64,000 bases of DNA from Odontocerum albicorne (taxonomy: Eukaryota > Arthropoda > Insecta > Trichoptera > Odontoceridae), in contig OX463838.1 in NCBI GenBank assembly GCA_949825065.1, positions 5,682,251-5,746,250 of the forward strand. Reading direction: 5' to 3'. Both the position numbers and the translations under genes were made by a program. The notes below the pieces were generated by a model that worked only from the letters and a program-made list of their open reading frames with translations, was not told the DNA's origin and did no database searches. Of the stretch, positions 43,615-54,681 are shown in pieces. Each line of letters begins with the position of its first letter. Within the stretch, counting starts at the first letter, position 1.

Positions 43615-43695
43615 ATGTAACGTTCAGATAACAAACTCGGAAATTGAACCCACTTTTATTGACAGATTCAAAATATTACAAAACTAAACTATATA
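43615..43695 (+). repeat. S2-type 3' tail fragment
   Basis: ACTCGGAAATTGAACCCACT, TTTATTGACAGATTCAAAAT matches the tails at 5672 and 26872. Confidence 0.55.
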
Positions 43696-43794
43696 AGTTA
43701 AGTATAAAAATATGAAATGAGTTGTTCTGTCTATTAGATTAGTTAATTTTTTGCATTTATATATGTTCAGAAAAACATATTTCGAAATATATTA

Positions 43795-44045
43795 TTTATA
43801 GTTAAAGCATTCACATTGTGGAGGTTTAAAGACATAGTAATTTGTTTTATCAAACACTGTTTCTTCGACTTTATGTAACGGTATAACCCTAGTGGTTTCA
43901 AGGTTTTCACCTCATCACTAGGGGAGCCCGAACAAACCCATGAGTATTGTTTGTGCTCCCCTGTTGTAGGGTTATACCATTACATAAAGGGGAATAAACA
44001 GTGTTTGATAAAACAAATTACAACAAATTTTGTAAGCTTATCGAA
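43795..44045. mobile_element. F-family foldback, copy F3
   Basis: Includes the outer left-arm block TTTATAGTTAAAGCATTCAC, ATTGTGGAGGTTTAAAGACA, then TCAAACACTGTTTCTTCGAC, AACGGTATAACCCTAGTGG and GGGGAGCCCGAAC. The right arm is TTGTGCTCCCCTG, GTAGGGTTATACCATTACAT, GGGGAATAAACAGTGTTTGA. The right arm lacks the middle GATGAGGTGAAAGCCTTGAA segment. Confidence 0.77.
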
Positions 44046-44104
44046 AAAAAATTGCTAAAGGAATCGAACTAAAACTTAACCTTTTTAGGTCTTCCGATAT
44101 TTTT

Positions 44105-44745
44105 AATAATTTATTTTACACGTGACAAAAAATCACATAATTTGCGAATAAACCACAGGTAATTTTATTTGGACCTAATTTTAATGGATCTGGGTTTGTT
44201 GCCTTTCATTTGTCGTGTCTTCAATAAACTAGGCGTTTGCCTGTATCTCACTGAGGACGTACAGCCTGAAAAAATAAATTGATACTTCTTTTCTATTTTT
44301 GATCATATAAAATAAATCCCGTTGCACATTCTCGTCAACCTGACAAACAATGACTCTCAAATTACTCATGTATACACCACGCGAAATCATAAATTGATAA
44401 TTCTTTCCTATTTTTGATCATATAAAATAAACCCCGTTGCACATTCTCGCCAACCTAACAAACAATGACTCTCAAATTACTCATGTATACATCACGCGAA
44501 ATCATAAATTGATAATTCTTTCCTATTTTTGATCATATAAAATAAACCCCGTTGCACATTCTCGCCAACCTAACAAACAATGACTCTCAAATTACTCATG
44601 TATACATCACGCAAAATCATAAATTGATAATTCTTTCCTATTTTTGATCATATAAAATAAACCCCGTTGCACATTCTCGTCAACCCGATAAACAGTGACT
44701 CTCAAATTAATCATGTATACATCACGCGAAATCAAATTTGAAAAC
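44105..44745 (-). mobile_element. J-LINE 3' end with internal 115-bp tandem expansion
   Basis: 44105-44270 is the reversed 3' UTR (ACACGTGACAAAAAATCACA, GTTTGTTGCCTTTCATTTGT, CCTGTATCTCACTGAGGACG). 44279-44742 is four tandem copies of a 115-bp UTR segment: TTGATA starts at 44279, 44394, 44509 and 44624 (TATTTTTGATCATATAAAAT, AAACCCCGTTGCACATTCTC, ACAAACAATGACTCTCAAAT, TACTCATGTATACATCACGC). Confidence 0.85.
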
Positions 44746-45474
44746 AGCACTTAGTTCATATATAGTCATGAATTTTAATAAGAACTCCAAAAAAAGGATT
44801 ATCTTCAAAGGTTCTTAAAGCTGCACACACCACCCATATATAATATGTACACATAGTATACAATGAACGAGAAGTTTGAGAGGACGTAAAGAAACGCGGT
44901 ACGACCAAATTTGTTATATTCGAAAGTGTAAAAAGCCTTAATATTGCATGACGAGATAAATGGACGACGCAAAAGCGAAAACGTAAGCTGGTTCAATCCA
45001 TTTATTTCAAAAAAGGTGCAGCACATCTGAGTTTTTAATAATTATAATAAGTCGAAAATGCGTGGTGATTTAACCTATTGATTCACGCTGTGCTAAGTTA
45101 CAGCATGTCATCACACACTAATTACAGAATGTCTGCATAAACTGTGTTTAATTAACATACTAACTTTACCTACATATTATATTATGGTATAGTCCAGTAT
45201 AGTAATTAGTTAACAGAAGGGGGTTATCATAGGAAATGTGTTAAACTATCAATGTTTTATGATTCAATGTGTAGTATTTGTTATAAAATATTCAAATAAT
45301 GGAATCATAATGCATTTGATTATAGTCAATAATTAATAATCACGAAGTTTGAATCTATTATTGAATGCAAAATTTGGTGAAAAGTACGTACCATAAAATT
45401 TAGGCTAGTAAAATATTTATACGGTAAATTTAATGAATCACCATATTTTTAACTCATTCAGTTCACCGAATTTA
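44746..45474. other. AT-rich spacer, nothing recognised
   Basis: The minus 73 aa frame at 44805-45026 lacks a domain. Confidence 0.5.
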
Positions 45475-46270
45475 AAATACAGGATGGCGTAGAGGAAACG
45501 CATGTTTTTTGAATGGCTTGTATTTTGCAAAGAGAGGAAACGGATGGTGTTTGAATGGCTAGTATTTTGCAAAGAGAGGAAATGAATGTTTTTTGAATGA
45601 CTAGTATTTTGCAAAGAGAGGAAACGCATGTTTTTTGAATGGCTATTATTTCGCAAGGAGAAGAAACGCATGTTTTTTGAATGGCTAATATTTTGAAAAG
45701 AGAGGAAACGCATGTTTTTTGAATGGCTAGTATTTCGGAAAGAGAAGAAACGCATGTTTTTTGAATGGCTAATATTTTGAAAAGAGAGGAAACGCATGTT
45801 TTTTGAATGGCTAGTATTTTGCAAAGAAAGGAAACGCATGTTTTTCATTTAAGCATAACACTGTTTATTTTCAAGATAATTTTTTGATTAATACAGGTAA
45901 ATGAAGTTATAATATTGCACCTTTAAATTAATTGTGAAAAATAATGTCAGGCAAGTGTTGTCCTTCTTCGCGGTCACATATCTGCAGCCTCTCTTGAAAG
46001 TTAGCATTACTCTCACAAACATTTCTTCTGGTATTCCTTCGATTACTTGACGAATAGAAACTTTCAGTGGGTGAAGAAGGGCAACACTTGCCTGACATTA
46101 TTTTTCACAATTAATTTAAAGGTGCAATATTATTACTTCATTTAGCTGTATTAATCAAAAAATTATCTTGAAAATAAACAATTTTATGCTTAAATGAAAA
46201 ACATACGTTTCCTCTCTTTGCAAAATACTAGGCATTCAAAAAACACGCGTTTCCTCTGCGCCACCATGTA
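45475..46270. mobile_element. Foldback element with 42-bp tandem repeats in one arm
   Basis: Ends TACAGGATGGCGTAGAGGAA and, inward from the right, TACATGGTGGCGCAGAGGAA. The inner arm sequence (TTTCATTTAAGCATAA ... AATGTCAGGCAAGTGTTG) at 45840-45970 is repeated inverted at 46070-46205 around a ~100-bp centre. The left arm holds about 8.5 units of a 42-bp repeat (GCATGTTTTTTGAATGGCTA, GTATTTTGCAAAGAGAGGAA, AC); the right arm has about 1.5. The 136 aa minus frame (14-residue repeats KNMRFLSLQNTSHS) is a translation of the array, because 42 is divisible by 3. Confidence 0.82.
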
Positions 46271-46317
46271 TAACTTTTAACAGAAACGTGTACGAGTATT
46301 TCGGTACCAGTTTGAAT

Positions 46318-46515
46318 ATAATTCAGTCTTGTTGGTGCTCTCTTGATGATGAGGGGAAAGCCTTGAAACAGGTAGGGTTATACCATTACAAAAAGTGGAA
46401 TAAACATTGTTTGACAAAACAAATAACAATGCATTTTAACCACCACAATGTCAATGCTTTAACCATAAACAATATATTGAACTGTTTAAATCTGATATAC
46501 TTATTTTTTTTATTT
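46318..46515 (+). mobile_element. F-family right arm only, copy F4
   Basis: TTGGTGCTCTCTTGATGATG, AGGGGAAAGCCTTGAAACAG, GTAGGGTTATACCATTACAA, AAAGTGGAATAAACATTGTT, then CCACCACAATGTCAATGC. The left arm is lost. Confidence 0.7.
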
Positions 46516-46589
46516 ACCATCAATTTTGTAAAATGATAAACAGTAAAAAAAAATTATCGCAAATAAAAGATGAAAACCTGAATTAACGG

Positions 46590-47070
46590 ATAGATCAGGA
46601 AAAAATAGCCAGATATTTTCCCCACGTTTTAATAAAAAAATTAAACACCACGAAAAAATAGCCAGATATTTTCCCCACGTTTTGATAAATAAATTAAACA
46701 TCACGAAAAAATAGCCAGATATTATCCCCACGTTTTGATAAAAAAAATTAAGCACCATGAAAAAATAGCCAGATATTATCCCCACGTTTTGATAAAAAAA
46801 ATTAAACACCATGAAAAAATAGCCAGATATTTTCCCCATGTTTTGATTAAAAAAATTAAACATCACAAAAAAATAGCCAGATATTATCCCCACGTTTTGA
46901 TAAAAAAAATTAAGCACCATGAAAAAATAGCCAGATATTTTCCCCACGTTTTGATAAATAAATTAAACATCACGAAAAAATAGCCAGATATTATCCCCAC
47001 GTTTTGATAAAAAAAATAAAGCACCATGAAAAAATAGCCAGATATTTTCCCCATGTTTTAATAAAAAAAT
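46590..47070 (+). repeat. 53-54 bp tandem array, 9 units
   Basis: Unit GAAAAAATAGCCAGATATTT, TCCCCACGTTTTGATAAAAA, AAATTAAACACCAT. CCAGAT starts at 46609, 46662, 46715 and 46769. TTTT/TTAT and CACC/CATC variants alternate. Overlapping frames on both strands (82 and 145 aa) are repeat translations. Confidence 0.95.
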
Positions 47071-47835
47071 TAACACGAAAGCTCTCAACCTTTTTGAACA
47101 AAATGTGACATTTTTTTGACTAACTTAAGTATCATCAGAAACAAAAACCCATCAACGCAGATCAAAAGCTCTAATTGCCTCCCTACCCGAGCTGCGAAGA
47201 TTTTATGGTAAATCTATACATTGGCCGACAGTTTTTATAGGGGTAATTTCCATGAAATCCATTATCCAAGCCTTCATCGTGACTTGACTTTATCTTCACA
47301 GCGTCTTTGTATTTCCCTGCCAGCAAAAGACGGGTTGATACGAAACATTTAACTTGTTTAGAAATTGCTAATTCACCTTCCTTGGCAATTCAAATACTTG
47401 TACACAGTTTCTTAGTTCTACCTTTAATTATCCCTTAATTTCAAAATTCCCCTAAAATTTTGAATCAGCTTTTAGCTCAGGGTTTGAGAATTGTACTTAG
47501 ACTTTAGGCTTGAGTATTAATTTAAATATGTAAAACATATAAAACACCTTAATTTTTTATCTTCATTTGATCTCAGAACGTCCTCAGAAGAAAAAAGATC
47601 CCAAAATGTTTACAGTATGTTGTCAGAAAAGACAACGGGAACAGGTAATAAAAATCATAAAAAAAGAAAACCTTCTTCAAGATGGACCAACCAAAAAAAG
47701 TTCACGTACGATTTAAGTGTCGCAATGGATTAATTTCAAAGTTTCTCGTTTTCTATTCAGGTTTCTTCAAAAGATGTCTTCATTCTATATTTCTACTGTG
47801 TCTGAGAGGAGTTTCTTTGGAGAGGAATATAACGT
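47071..47835. other. unassigned; weak minus-strand exon-like patch 47245-47330
   Basis: On the minus strand TCTTTTGCTGGCAG precedes text readable as GKYKDAVKIKSSHDEGLDNG, FHGNYPYKNCRPMYRFTIKS before a stop, with a donor-like GGGTAGGG. No family recognised; likely chance or debris. Confidence 0.3.
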
Positions 47836-48640
47836 TAAGGTTAATAATATCTTCATCTAATAAGTTGATTGTTTCAAATCGATTCAATAGGGTGGGATAT
47901 TATGATAAAAGTTGTATCGTTGCTAATTTATTGCGTGGAATGGTCTGCATTTTAGTTTTGAAGCTATGAATGTTGTGTACATCTTTAGGAAGCACTTGAA
48001 GATGACCGTTTTTAGAAAGTCTTGTAGCGACCGTGCGTGCGGTCACTGAACCCACTGAGGCGATCCTTGGCCGCTCGGTCATTGAACTCGCACAGTAAGG
48101 AATGCAAGACAGCACTGGGCGAAGGTCGCCCGCGTGGTCATTGAACTCACTAGTAGCAAACAGTGAGAGCGAGACACCTAAATATCTCTTGCCTCTCCTG
48201 CAGACCGTAGTATGAAATATATATAGAACGCGCAACAATAACATTGTGTCCGGCGAAGCGAGACAGCGACATGTTCTGCGCCGTTCTAAACATTATAAAT
48301 ATAGACGCTTTCAATAAACTTTCTCTCTTTGCTTATCTCGATCTCGACGACTTTTATTCAAACAACCTCATCCTTCTTTGTGAAACACAAGTCCCTAAAG
48401 TCTTATCAAAATGAATGATTTTACATAAATAGTACTTTCCCTACACAACTGCTAAAGCTAAATGTGTAACTATCTGATATTGAAAGATCTACTCTAACAG
48501 AGATTTATTTGTAGTCCGTCTTCCCTTAGTAAGTTTTCTAATCAAATTTATTTTTAGGGCATGTGCAGACAAAAGGGCCTTATTTAATGGCTGAATTCAC
48601 AAAAATTTATGTTTTTACACTAAAGTTATACAAATGTCTT
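47836..48640 (+). repeat. Dispersed repeat U1, copy 2, split by LTR
   Basis: Matches 35505-35885 from about 47836 to 48022 and again from 48404 (TATCAAAATGAATG; ATGTGCAGACAAAAGGGCCT). Frames are broken. The 95 aa frame at 47682 overlaps it without a domain. Confidence 0.6.
48023..48396 (+). mobile_element. Solo LTR Q with AAAGTCT flanks
   Basis: Begins TGTAGCGACCGTGCGTGCGG, has a TATATATA box at about 48218-48225 and AATAAA at 48313-48318, and ends near GAAACACAAGTCCCT. The 7-bp direct repeat AAAGTCT lies at 48016-48022 and 48397-48403. The paralogous U1 copy at 35690 reads GGAGGTCTTATCAAAATG uninterrupted. No internal element, hence a solo LTR. The 114 aa minus frame is incidental. Confidence 0.8.
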
Positions 48641-48687
48641 TTTGTAATACTTTTATTATGTCAATAATATAATAGTTGCTTCAAGTC

Positions 48688-48745
48688 CCAAGTTCAAGCG
48701 CCCTTGAAGAAAACCTGCTCTTCGAATGGCGCTGTATACTCGTCA
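48688..48745 (-). repeat. S2-type core fragment
   Basis: AGCGCCCTTGAAGAAAACCT, GCTCTTCGAATGGCGCTGTA: the decayed GCGCC...GAG core. Confidence 0.5.
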
Positions 48746-48930
48746 ATTATTATTTTATTGTTATAATAATAAATGACTTCACAAGAATATCTCTGTACAG
48801 CATGTATAGTGACCCTGGACTGTAAGGAATGGAGATAAATGGTGCACCAAATTCCAGAGATACTCGTAACAGATGACCACCTCGCTCAGCAATAATCACG
48901 CTTTGAGGAATTAGACTAACTCATATATAA

Positions 48931-49070
48931 TTTATAGTTAAGGCGTTAACACTGTAGTAGTTTAAAAATACTGTAATTTTTTTAGTAAAATACAGTTTAT
49001 TCTACTTGACATAACGTTATAAACCTACCAATTTTAAGGTTTTTACCACATCATCAAGGGAGCACTAGCA
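48931..49070. mobile_element. F-family left arm only, copy F5
   Basis: AATTTATAGTTAAGGCGTTA, ACACTGTAGTAGTTTAAAAA, ACAGTTTATTCTACTTGACA, TTTTACCACATCATCAAGGG, AGCAC. Diverged. A matching AGAATAAACAGTGTTTTACT at 49655-49676 may be the displaced right end. Confidence 0.65.
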
Positions 49071-49744
49071 ATGCTGAATTATACTCGAACTTATATCGAC
49101 ATACACACGCATCTAATGATAAAAAAAGGCTTGGGGATTGTGGATAGAAAGAAGCAGGAGATAACTTCAGCAAGCAGCGATGAGATCCTGAAAATGTGTG
49201 TATTTACCAAATATTCACCCCAATGCACTGACATAGGTATTTCTAGGATCTCTTATATGTCTAATTTAATTCCATTATTATTGATATGTAAGAATTTGGA
49301 ATTATCGGTGACAATGACTAACCATTTCAGAATCAATTAGAGGATTCGTTGAAGCAAATTTGTGTTCACAAAGTATGTTTTCTAAGGATCTTACAGTCTT
49401 TCCTGTACAAAAATTATCGCAGACAGCACACAATTTTGTTGCTAAGTACATTTTTGTCTTTCCTGTTAAATATAGGTGTCCAGAGTTATAAATTAGTGTA
49501 AAAAGCTGACTTTATGTGACATGATTTTTTTTTACTAGTTCGTATGTTATGTTTTCCATAAAATGTTGGCGATGTTTGAGTTTGAATTGATGTCTTTTCT
49601 ATAAATGTCAAAATCAAATATGTCAAACAAAAGTGTTTTACCGTTATGTTGATTAGAATAAACAGTGTTTTACTAAACATAAACATTTTTTATGCATATC
49701 TAGAAAAAAGGAAAAACACCCTAGTAAAATACTGACTAATTTTC
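49071..49744. other. unassigned
   Basis: If 49655-49680 is the right end of F5, this whole stretch is element interior. The 89 aa plus frame (49071-49340) lacks a domain. Confidence 0.35.
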
Positions 49745-50218
49745 CTAAAGCTTTGAAGATAATATAAGTAATGTAGTTTTAAAGCTTTGAAGATAATATA
49801 AGTAATGTAGTTTTAAAGCTTTGAAGATAATATAAGTCATATAGTTTTAAAGCTTTGAAGATAATATGAGTAATGTAGTTTTAAAGCTTTGAAGATAATA
49901 TACGTAATGTCGTTTTAAAGCTTTGAAGATAATATAAGTAATGTAGTTTTAAAGCTTTGAAGATAATAACCGTAATGTCGTTTTAAAGCTTTGAAGATAA
50001 TATAAGTAATGTTGTTTTAAAGCTTTGGAGATAATATAAGTAATGTAGTTTTAAAGCTTTGAAGATAATATAAGTAATGTAGTTTTAAAGTTTTGAAGAT
50101 AATATAAGTAATGTAGTTTTAAAGCTTTGAAGATAATATAAGTTATGTCGTTTTAAAGCTTTGAAGATAATAAAAGTAATGTAGTTTTAAAGCTTTGAAG
50201 ATAATATAAGTAATATAA
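49745..50218 (+). repeat. 34-bp tandem array, 14 units
   Basis: Unit AGTTTTAAAGCTTTGAAGAT, AATATAAGTAATGT. Low divergence, a few TGTCG variants, includes TTTAAAGCTTT. Confidence 0.97.
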
Positions 50219-50829
50219 TATTAAAACAGTTTAACAATATAGCCTAACCATGTTATTACATATTACTACGTAAAAGTTTTGACTAGAATTCATGATGAGT
50301 TCTCCCGAGATACAGTCATAGAATATGCAGCAACAGCGCAAACTTTTTGACAGTTGATAGACCACACTAGTTGCAACTTTCTGAGACCTGACCAAAATAA
50401 TCTGAGCCATTGCCAGATTCAGCAATGGAGCTTAGTGTGAAAATTCTGAGTTATTTAAGCACCACATTCTGTTTTACTTGTATTGTCTATCTTTGTCAAG
50501 ATTATAAGCATTGTTAAAGTTTTATAATATTAAAAATAAAACGATCATTTAACAGCATTTTTTTATGTTACTCCACTAATTAATTTCTTGTTAAATATTC
50601 TAATACAGAGTTTCATAAAGTTAACACCGAAAATTATGTTTCGAAGATTATTTAAATAATGCCGTGATATACTTTAGCTCGCTGAGAATATAAGAATTCA
50701 GATATTGGACCCATGTTTTTAATAAACTTTAAATCTCATTATGGGAGATATTTCATTTAAGTAAAATTTTGATAAAAAAGATATATCTCATGTTTGAAGG
50801 TGTAAAATTGTGATCTTCATTTATAAACT
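50219..50829. other. spacer, nothing recognised
   Basis: A 64 aa minus frame without a domain. Confidence 0.5.
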
Positions 50830-51050
50830 CTTTCTCGTACGTGCATATGTTATATGCAGAGAATAGGAGTTGAATATGTTAAAAGTTGTAGAAATGTAAA
50901 AAGTAGAAAAAAATCGTAGGAGCTGTATAATAAAGTGCATGGATAAAGAATAGACGAAATATGTGTATTGTGATAGTAAAGCTTGGTGACCTCTCTTCAC
51001 TGTCTACCCTGATAGGGGAAATGGTGTAATGATACGTACTAGTAAATATG
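50830..51050 (+). mobile_element. RTE-like 3'-terminal fragment
   Basis: AAAAAATCGTAGGAGCTGTA, GTGCATGGATAAAGAATAGA, CGAAATATGTGTATTGTGAT and CTACCCTGATAGGGGAAATG match the 3' end at 39420-39545. Confidence 0.65.
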
Positions 51051-52309
51051 AATGCATATTTTTAATATGTCTCTGTTGCAATTTCATGCAAGTGAAACGC
51101 GGCGAATAGGCGCGGTAGAGCAAATTGGCCTGAACGTCACGAAAAGTGAAACGGTGTATTATATTATTTTATTATAATTAAATCATTATTCACTATTATT
51201 AAATATTTTATTTATTTATAAATTTTATTAATTATTTTAATATTAATAATTTATTATTAATAATAATAAATTTTATTTTAAGATTATTAAGTGTATTATA
51301 TTTTTATTAAAATTATTGTTTATAATTTAAATCATTATTATTTATTATTAAAAATAAAAGGAATAATATTTTTGTATTTAATTACGAGAGATTTTCTGGA
51401 ATTAAATCCCACATGACGATTTTTTATTTAATTATGTTAAGAGAGTTTTTCTTGAATTAAACTCCACATAACCATTTCCTAATCCTAAAAAAAATCGTTA
51501 ACAAACGGGAAAAAAGCAATTCATAAAATCAACTTTTCCAAGGAGCTAAGAAGTTTCACTTCTACCGCGCGAGAGTCTCACGCTTCTGTTTTTTTATATC
51601 TTTCTTTGGAATGTAAATAAATTAAAAAATAATATTGTAAACCGTTGAAATTGTTGATATTTAATCGCAAAACTCTTTCATTGTTGTTTTTTTTTTAAGT
51701 TTCCTCAGTTACATTACATAGTTACATAAGTTTTGTTATATGACCGAAAAGAAAAAACAAAACGTGTTTTTTTTAAATTTTTTAAAAACATTTATATTGT
51801 AAACCCGATCTTTGACATTGCTGATATATAAGTAGGTGATTTAATAACATTGTGATACAAAGCATAAATCGATGTTATTTGGAAAAATAACTATAAAAAA
51901 CAAACATTCTTTTAATCCATATAAAACACAGTAAAACAATATTCTTTTTCATTTCTTTTGAAACTGTGCGAAAGATTTTTGTTACTTTTATCAACACATA
52001 ACTAAGACTAGTCTCCCGTTTAGCCAAAAGACCTATAATTGGTATTAAATCTAGAAAATCCTCTGAGGTTAGCGCCTCCGAGAGTAACGTCCACAATTAC
52101 CATAAATTTTCTAAAGGAGCGAAAAAAGATCGTTAATGTAATTAGATTTATACAAGACTCGTGCAAGAATCCTTAGAGATCGCGCTATCTCAAGGATAAA
52201 AGACGACAAAAAGTTTTAGGACTATATTAATCTATAATGAAGAAGGAAAAAAGATTTCATGAAAAAAAAAAATATTCCAACACAAGAAAAAAATGTCTTA
52301 TTTATTAAT
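51051..52309. other. Very AT-rich stretch; no supported gene
   Basis: 51161-51370 is almost pure A/T with TTATTA/TTTATTAA runs. A 73 aa minus frame at 51875-52096 (WTLLSEALTSEDFLDLIPII...) has some coding texture but no domain. Confidence 0.45.
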
Positions 52310-53560
52310 TTGTTCTTCATCGCGTACTCATAATTGAGTGTCATGGTTTCCTGCTATGTATGGAACATGGTGCACCATTTGTCTATATTCTTTCCGGTTT
52401 TCCTCCGTTTCAAATTCAGCTATAGAATAGAAGCCTGTTTATTCATTTATTTGTACTGTTCATCTTGTAGAAGACCTTCCTCTTGCTTGTTTTCCTTCAA
52501 TTATCTCCACAATTGCCAGTTTCTCAATACATTCGTTTTTCTTTCTAAAAACATGTCATATATGTTACAATCCTTTTCCTGAATGATGTCCATAGCCTTT
52601 CGGTAATCGCTTATTCCTGTATGAAACAATGGTGCGCCTTACAGTGCATGAGATTTGCAGCATCCGTCTCCAAAATCGTTGCTCAAGGACATTTATTTTG
52701 TTTTATTTTCTTCTATCTCGTCAACCATATTTCCATACCATACAGTGCTATATAAAATGGTACGGTGCATTTCCACACGGCAACACACTTGGAGTCTCGT
52801 GCAGAATGTCACTGGTTCGAGCCCGGCGCTGTGCCTTACTCCTCTCGAATGACACAGGCATTTTTCCGCCGACTGTTCGGGGATAGAAGAATGCCTTTAA
52901 CTTCGGTCATATCTATTATTTAAAAAAAGAGGAAAACACATACCGATGTGCTCCGATTGTCTCCCCTTAGTATACCATCGGATCTAGTTTGCTGGTGTTC
53001 AACGGCTCATTCACTTTAAATAAAAAAAACATCCACGGTACAACTTCTGTTTCCAACTGAATTGGTGTTGGAATAGCAAAGGGATCCTTTTCTACGAAGC
53101 TCAGCAACGACGATATAAAATACTCAAGATTAGATCAAATAGGTTTTTGTTGTCTGAAGGTAGACCGCTAAATCAATATCCTTGTCAGAGTTTCAATCAT
53201 TAATTGTGTCATTCCAATACGTCTTCGAATCTCGGCCTCATATTGTTTATTCTTTGTAAATCTTAAAAAGACAAACGGGAATTCCTAAAAAGATAAACTC
53301 TCCAACTTTATAGTAATCTATTAACGAATTACTTGCTGTCCATTTTCAATCGGTCAACGGCACAAAACTTTGTTTTAATTTTGTTTATTTCTATTCGTAG
53401 TTGGTAATTGTTTATGTCAACTCGATGAAGGAACTCTGCTATCTTATTTTCGTCGTTAATAATAAGCGTTGTACCATCGGCCAATCTAATATTAAATATT
53501 TTATGACCTCCCTTGATAATATCGTCTTCTTATTAATCCAGTATTTTCTCATGCTGTACA
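52310..53560 (-). mobile_element. RTE-like LINE, split by SINE S1
   Basis: The minus strand 53560-53130 reads GGHKIFNIRLADGTTLIIND (I.NIRYADDTTLI motif, YADD decayed to LADG), NKIAEFLHRVDINNYQLRIE, INKIKTKFCAVDRLK. Beyond the SINE, 52755-52310 reads ALYGMEIWLTR, VLEQRFWRRMLQISCTVRRT, KLAIVEIIEGKQARGR (GKR.RGR motif), YRQMVHHVPYIAGNHDTQLM. These are consecutive RT palm and C-terminal regions of one element. Stops and frameshifts throughout. Confidence 0.72.
52752..53110 (+). mobile_element. SINE S1, nested in RTE on the opposite strand
   Basis: Head GGTGCATTTCCACACGGCAA, B box CTGGTTCGAGCCCGGCGCTG, then the GAAGAATGCCTTTAAC / CGGTCATATCTATT block, GATGTGCTCCGATTG, TACCATCGGATCTAGTTTGC and TTTCCAACTGAATTGGTGTT. 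Confidence 0.8.
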
Positions 53561-53639
53561 CTCCATGTGTATTGAATGGGAAAAATTTTATAAAAATAAT
53601 AACACGTTGGCCACCACTTATAGACCGTCTAATAATATA

Positions 53640-53880
53640 CATATTTATTTTTTATCGAAATGAAACTTTGGACTGGCGGTGCATTTTCGATCACACCATC
53701 AAGGCCACATTGAGTTCTTGTCCGAGGGTACTCTACGCTTTACTCTCTCTTGCTTGAATTAGAGGTCTTCAAGCCAAGTTTCATCGCATACTTCTCTTCC
53801 TCGACGAAGCACTTGGTACTACAGGTTTTTATGCTTGATGCGTAATCTTTCCATAATTAAACATTACAAGTATTTATGTA
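53640..53880 (-). mobile_element. LINE C-terminal fragment, related to 56390-56540
   Basis: The reverse strand CTTGGCTTGAAGACCTCTAA, TTCAAGCAAGAGAGAGTAAA, GAACTCAATGTGGCCTTGAT, GGTGTGATCG matches the plus-strand text at 56415-56515. Confidence 0.6.
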
Positions 53881-54078
53881 TATTTTACATATATCCTAAT
53901 AACAGTAGGTGCTGCCCAATGTAGAACATTTTGGCGTTGTGTATTTCACAATCGAGTTTTCCTTTGATAACTGACTCATCCAATCTCTGTATGTTTTCAT
54001 TAAAATCTCATTCATATTGTACAATGAGATTATAATCTTATTAATATTGTAGGAAAATATTAACACTTAAGGTGGATT

Positions 54079-54681
54079 TTAATCCTTCCTTCCCTGTGAT
54101 GTGTAACTAGTACACATTTCTTCTAAAAACTTTAATCACCCTATAAATATAATAAATACTGAGTTCAGATTTAAGGTATTCCTCCGTAATACATTTACGC
54201 ATTGAATGAAAAAATAATTATTATAATAATTAGCACTTGTCGGCCACATCAGATATATTTTGTGAAAATCGGGAATAAATTCACCAACACAATCAAACGT
54301 GTACCAGTGTGTGACGTAGGTATATTCATTGTAAAAAAACCGCTATGGGTGAAAAAGTGACGCTATTTATGTCTCACTCTCTACTTCGGTTTATGGGAAA
54401 GCAAGAAATAGAATCTCAGTTATCTCGCTTCAGTGGCTCGCGGACATTCATTTGAGGCGGTCTCTTTGCCCATTTTGTGAACGTCGGCCGATGTTTTTTT
54501 TTTATGTTTTCAGGACTAAAATTTCAATTATTGTCACTTTTGACTTCAAATTTAATTCATTTAAGCGATTGGCTATGAATATTCTTATTTTTTCGATTTT
54601 AAATCGCTCACTTTTACATGTGTATTGAATAAACAGCACCGGAACGTGCGGATTTTTTTAGCACAGGAAGGGAAATGCTAA
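54079..54681 (+). mobile_element. TTAA MITE family B, copy B2
   Basis: Left TTAA then TCCTTCCTTCCCTGTGATGT, GTAACTAGTACACAT. Right end CAGCACCGGAACGTGCGG ... CACAGGAAGGGAAATGCTAA (TTAA decayed). Interior parallels family A: GCGATTGGCTATGAATATTC, TTATTTTTTCGATTTTAAAT. Confidence 0.82.

Noticed and set aside
45438..45848. 136-residue protein of 14-residue repeats
   Set aside because: The 42-bp unit stays open only because 42 is divisible by 3; the array is an arm of a foldback element.
46510..46983. Overlapping 145 aa and 82 aa frames on opposite strands
   Set aside because: Both are translations of the 53-54 bp array.
49745..50218. CRISPR-like array
   Set aside because: 34-bp direct tandem units with no spacers.
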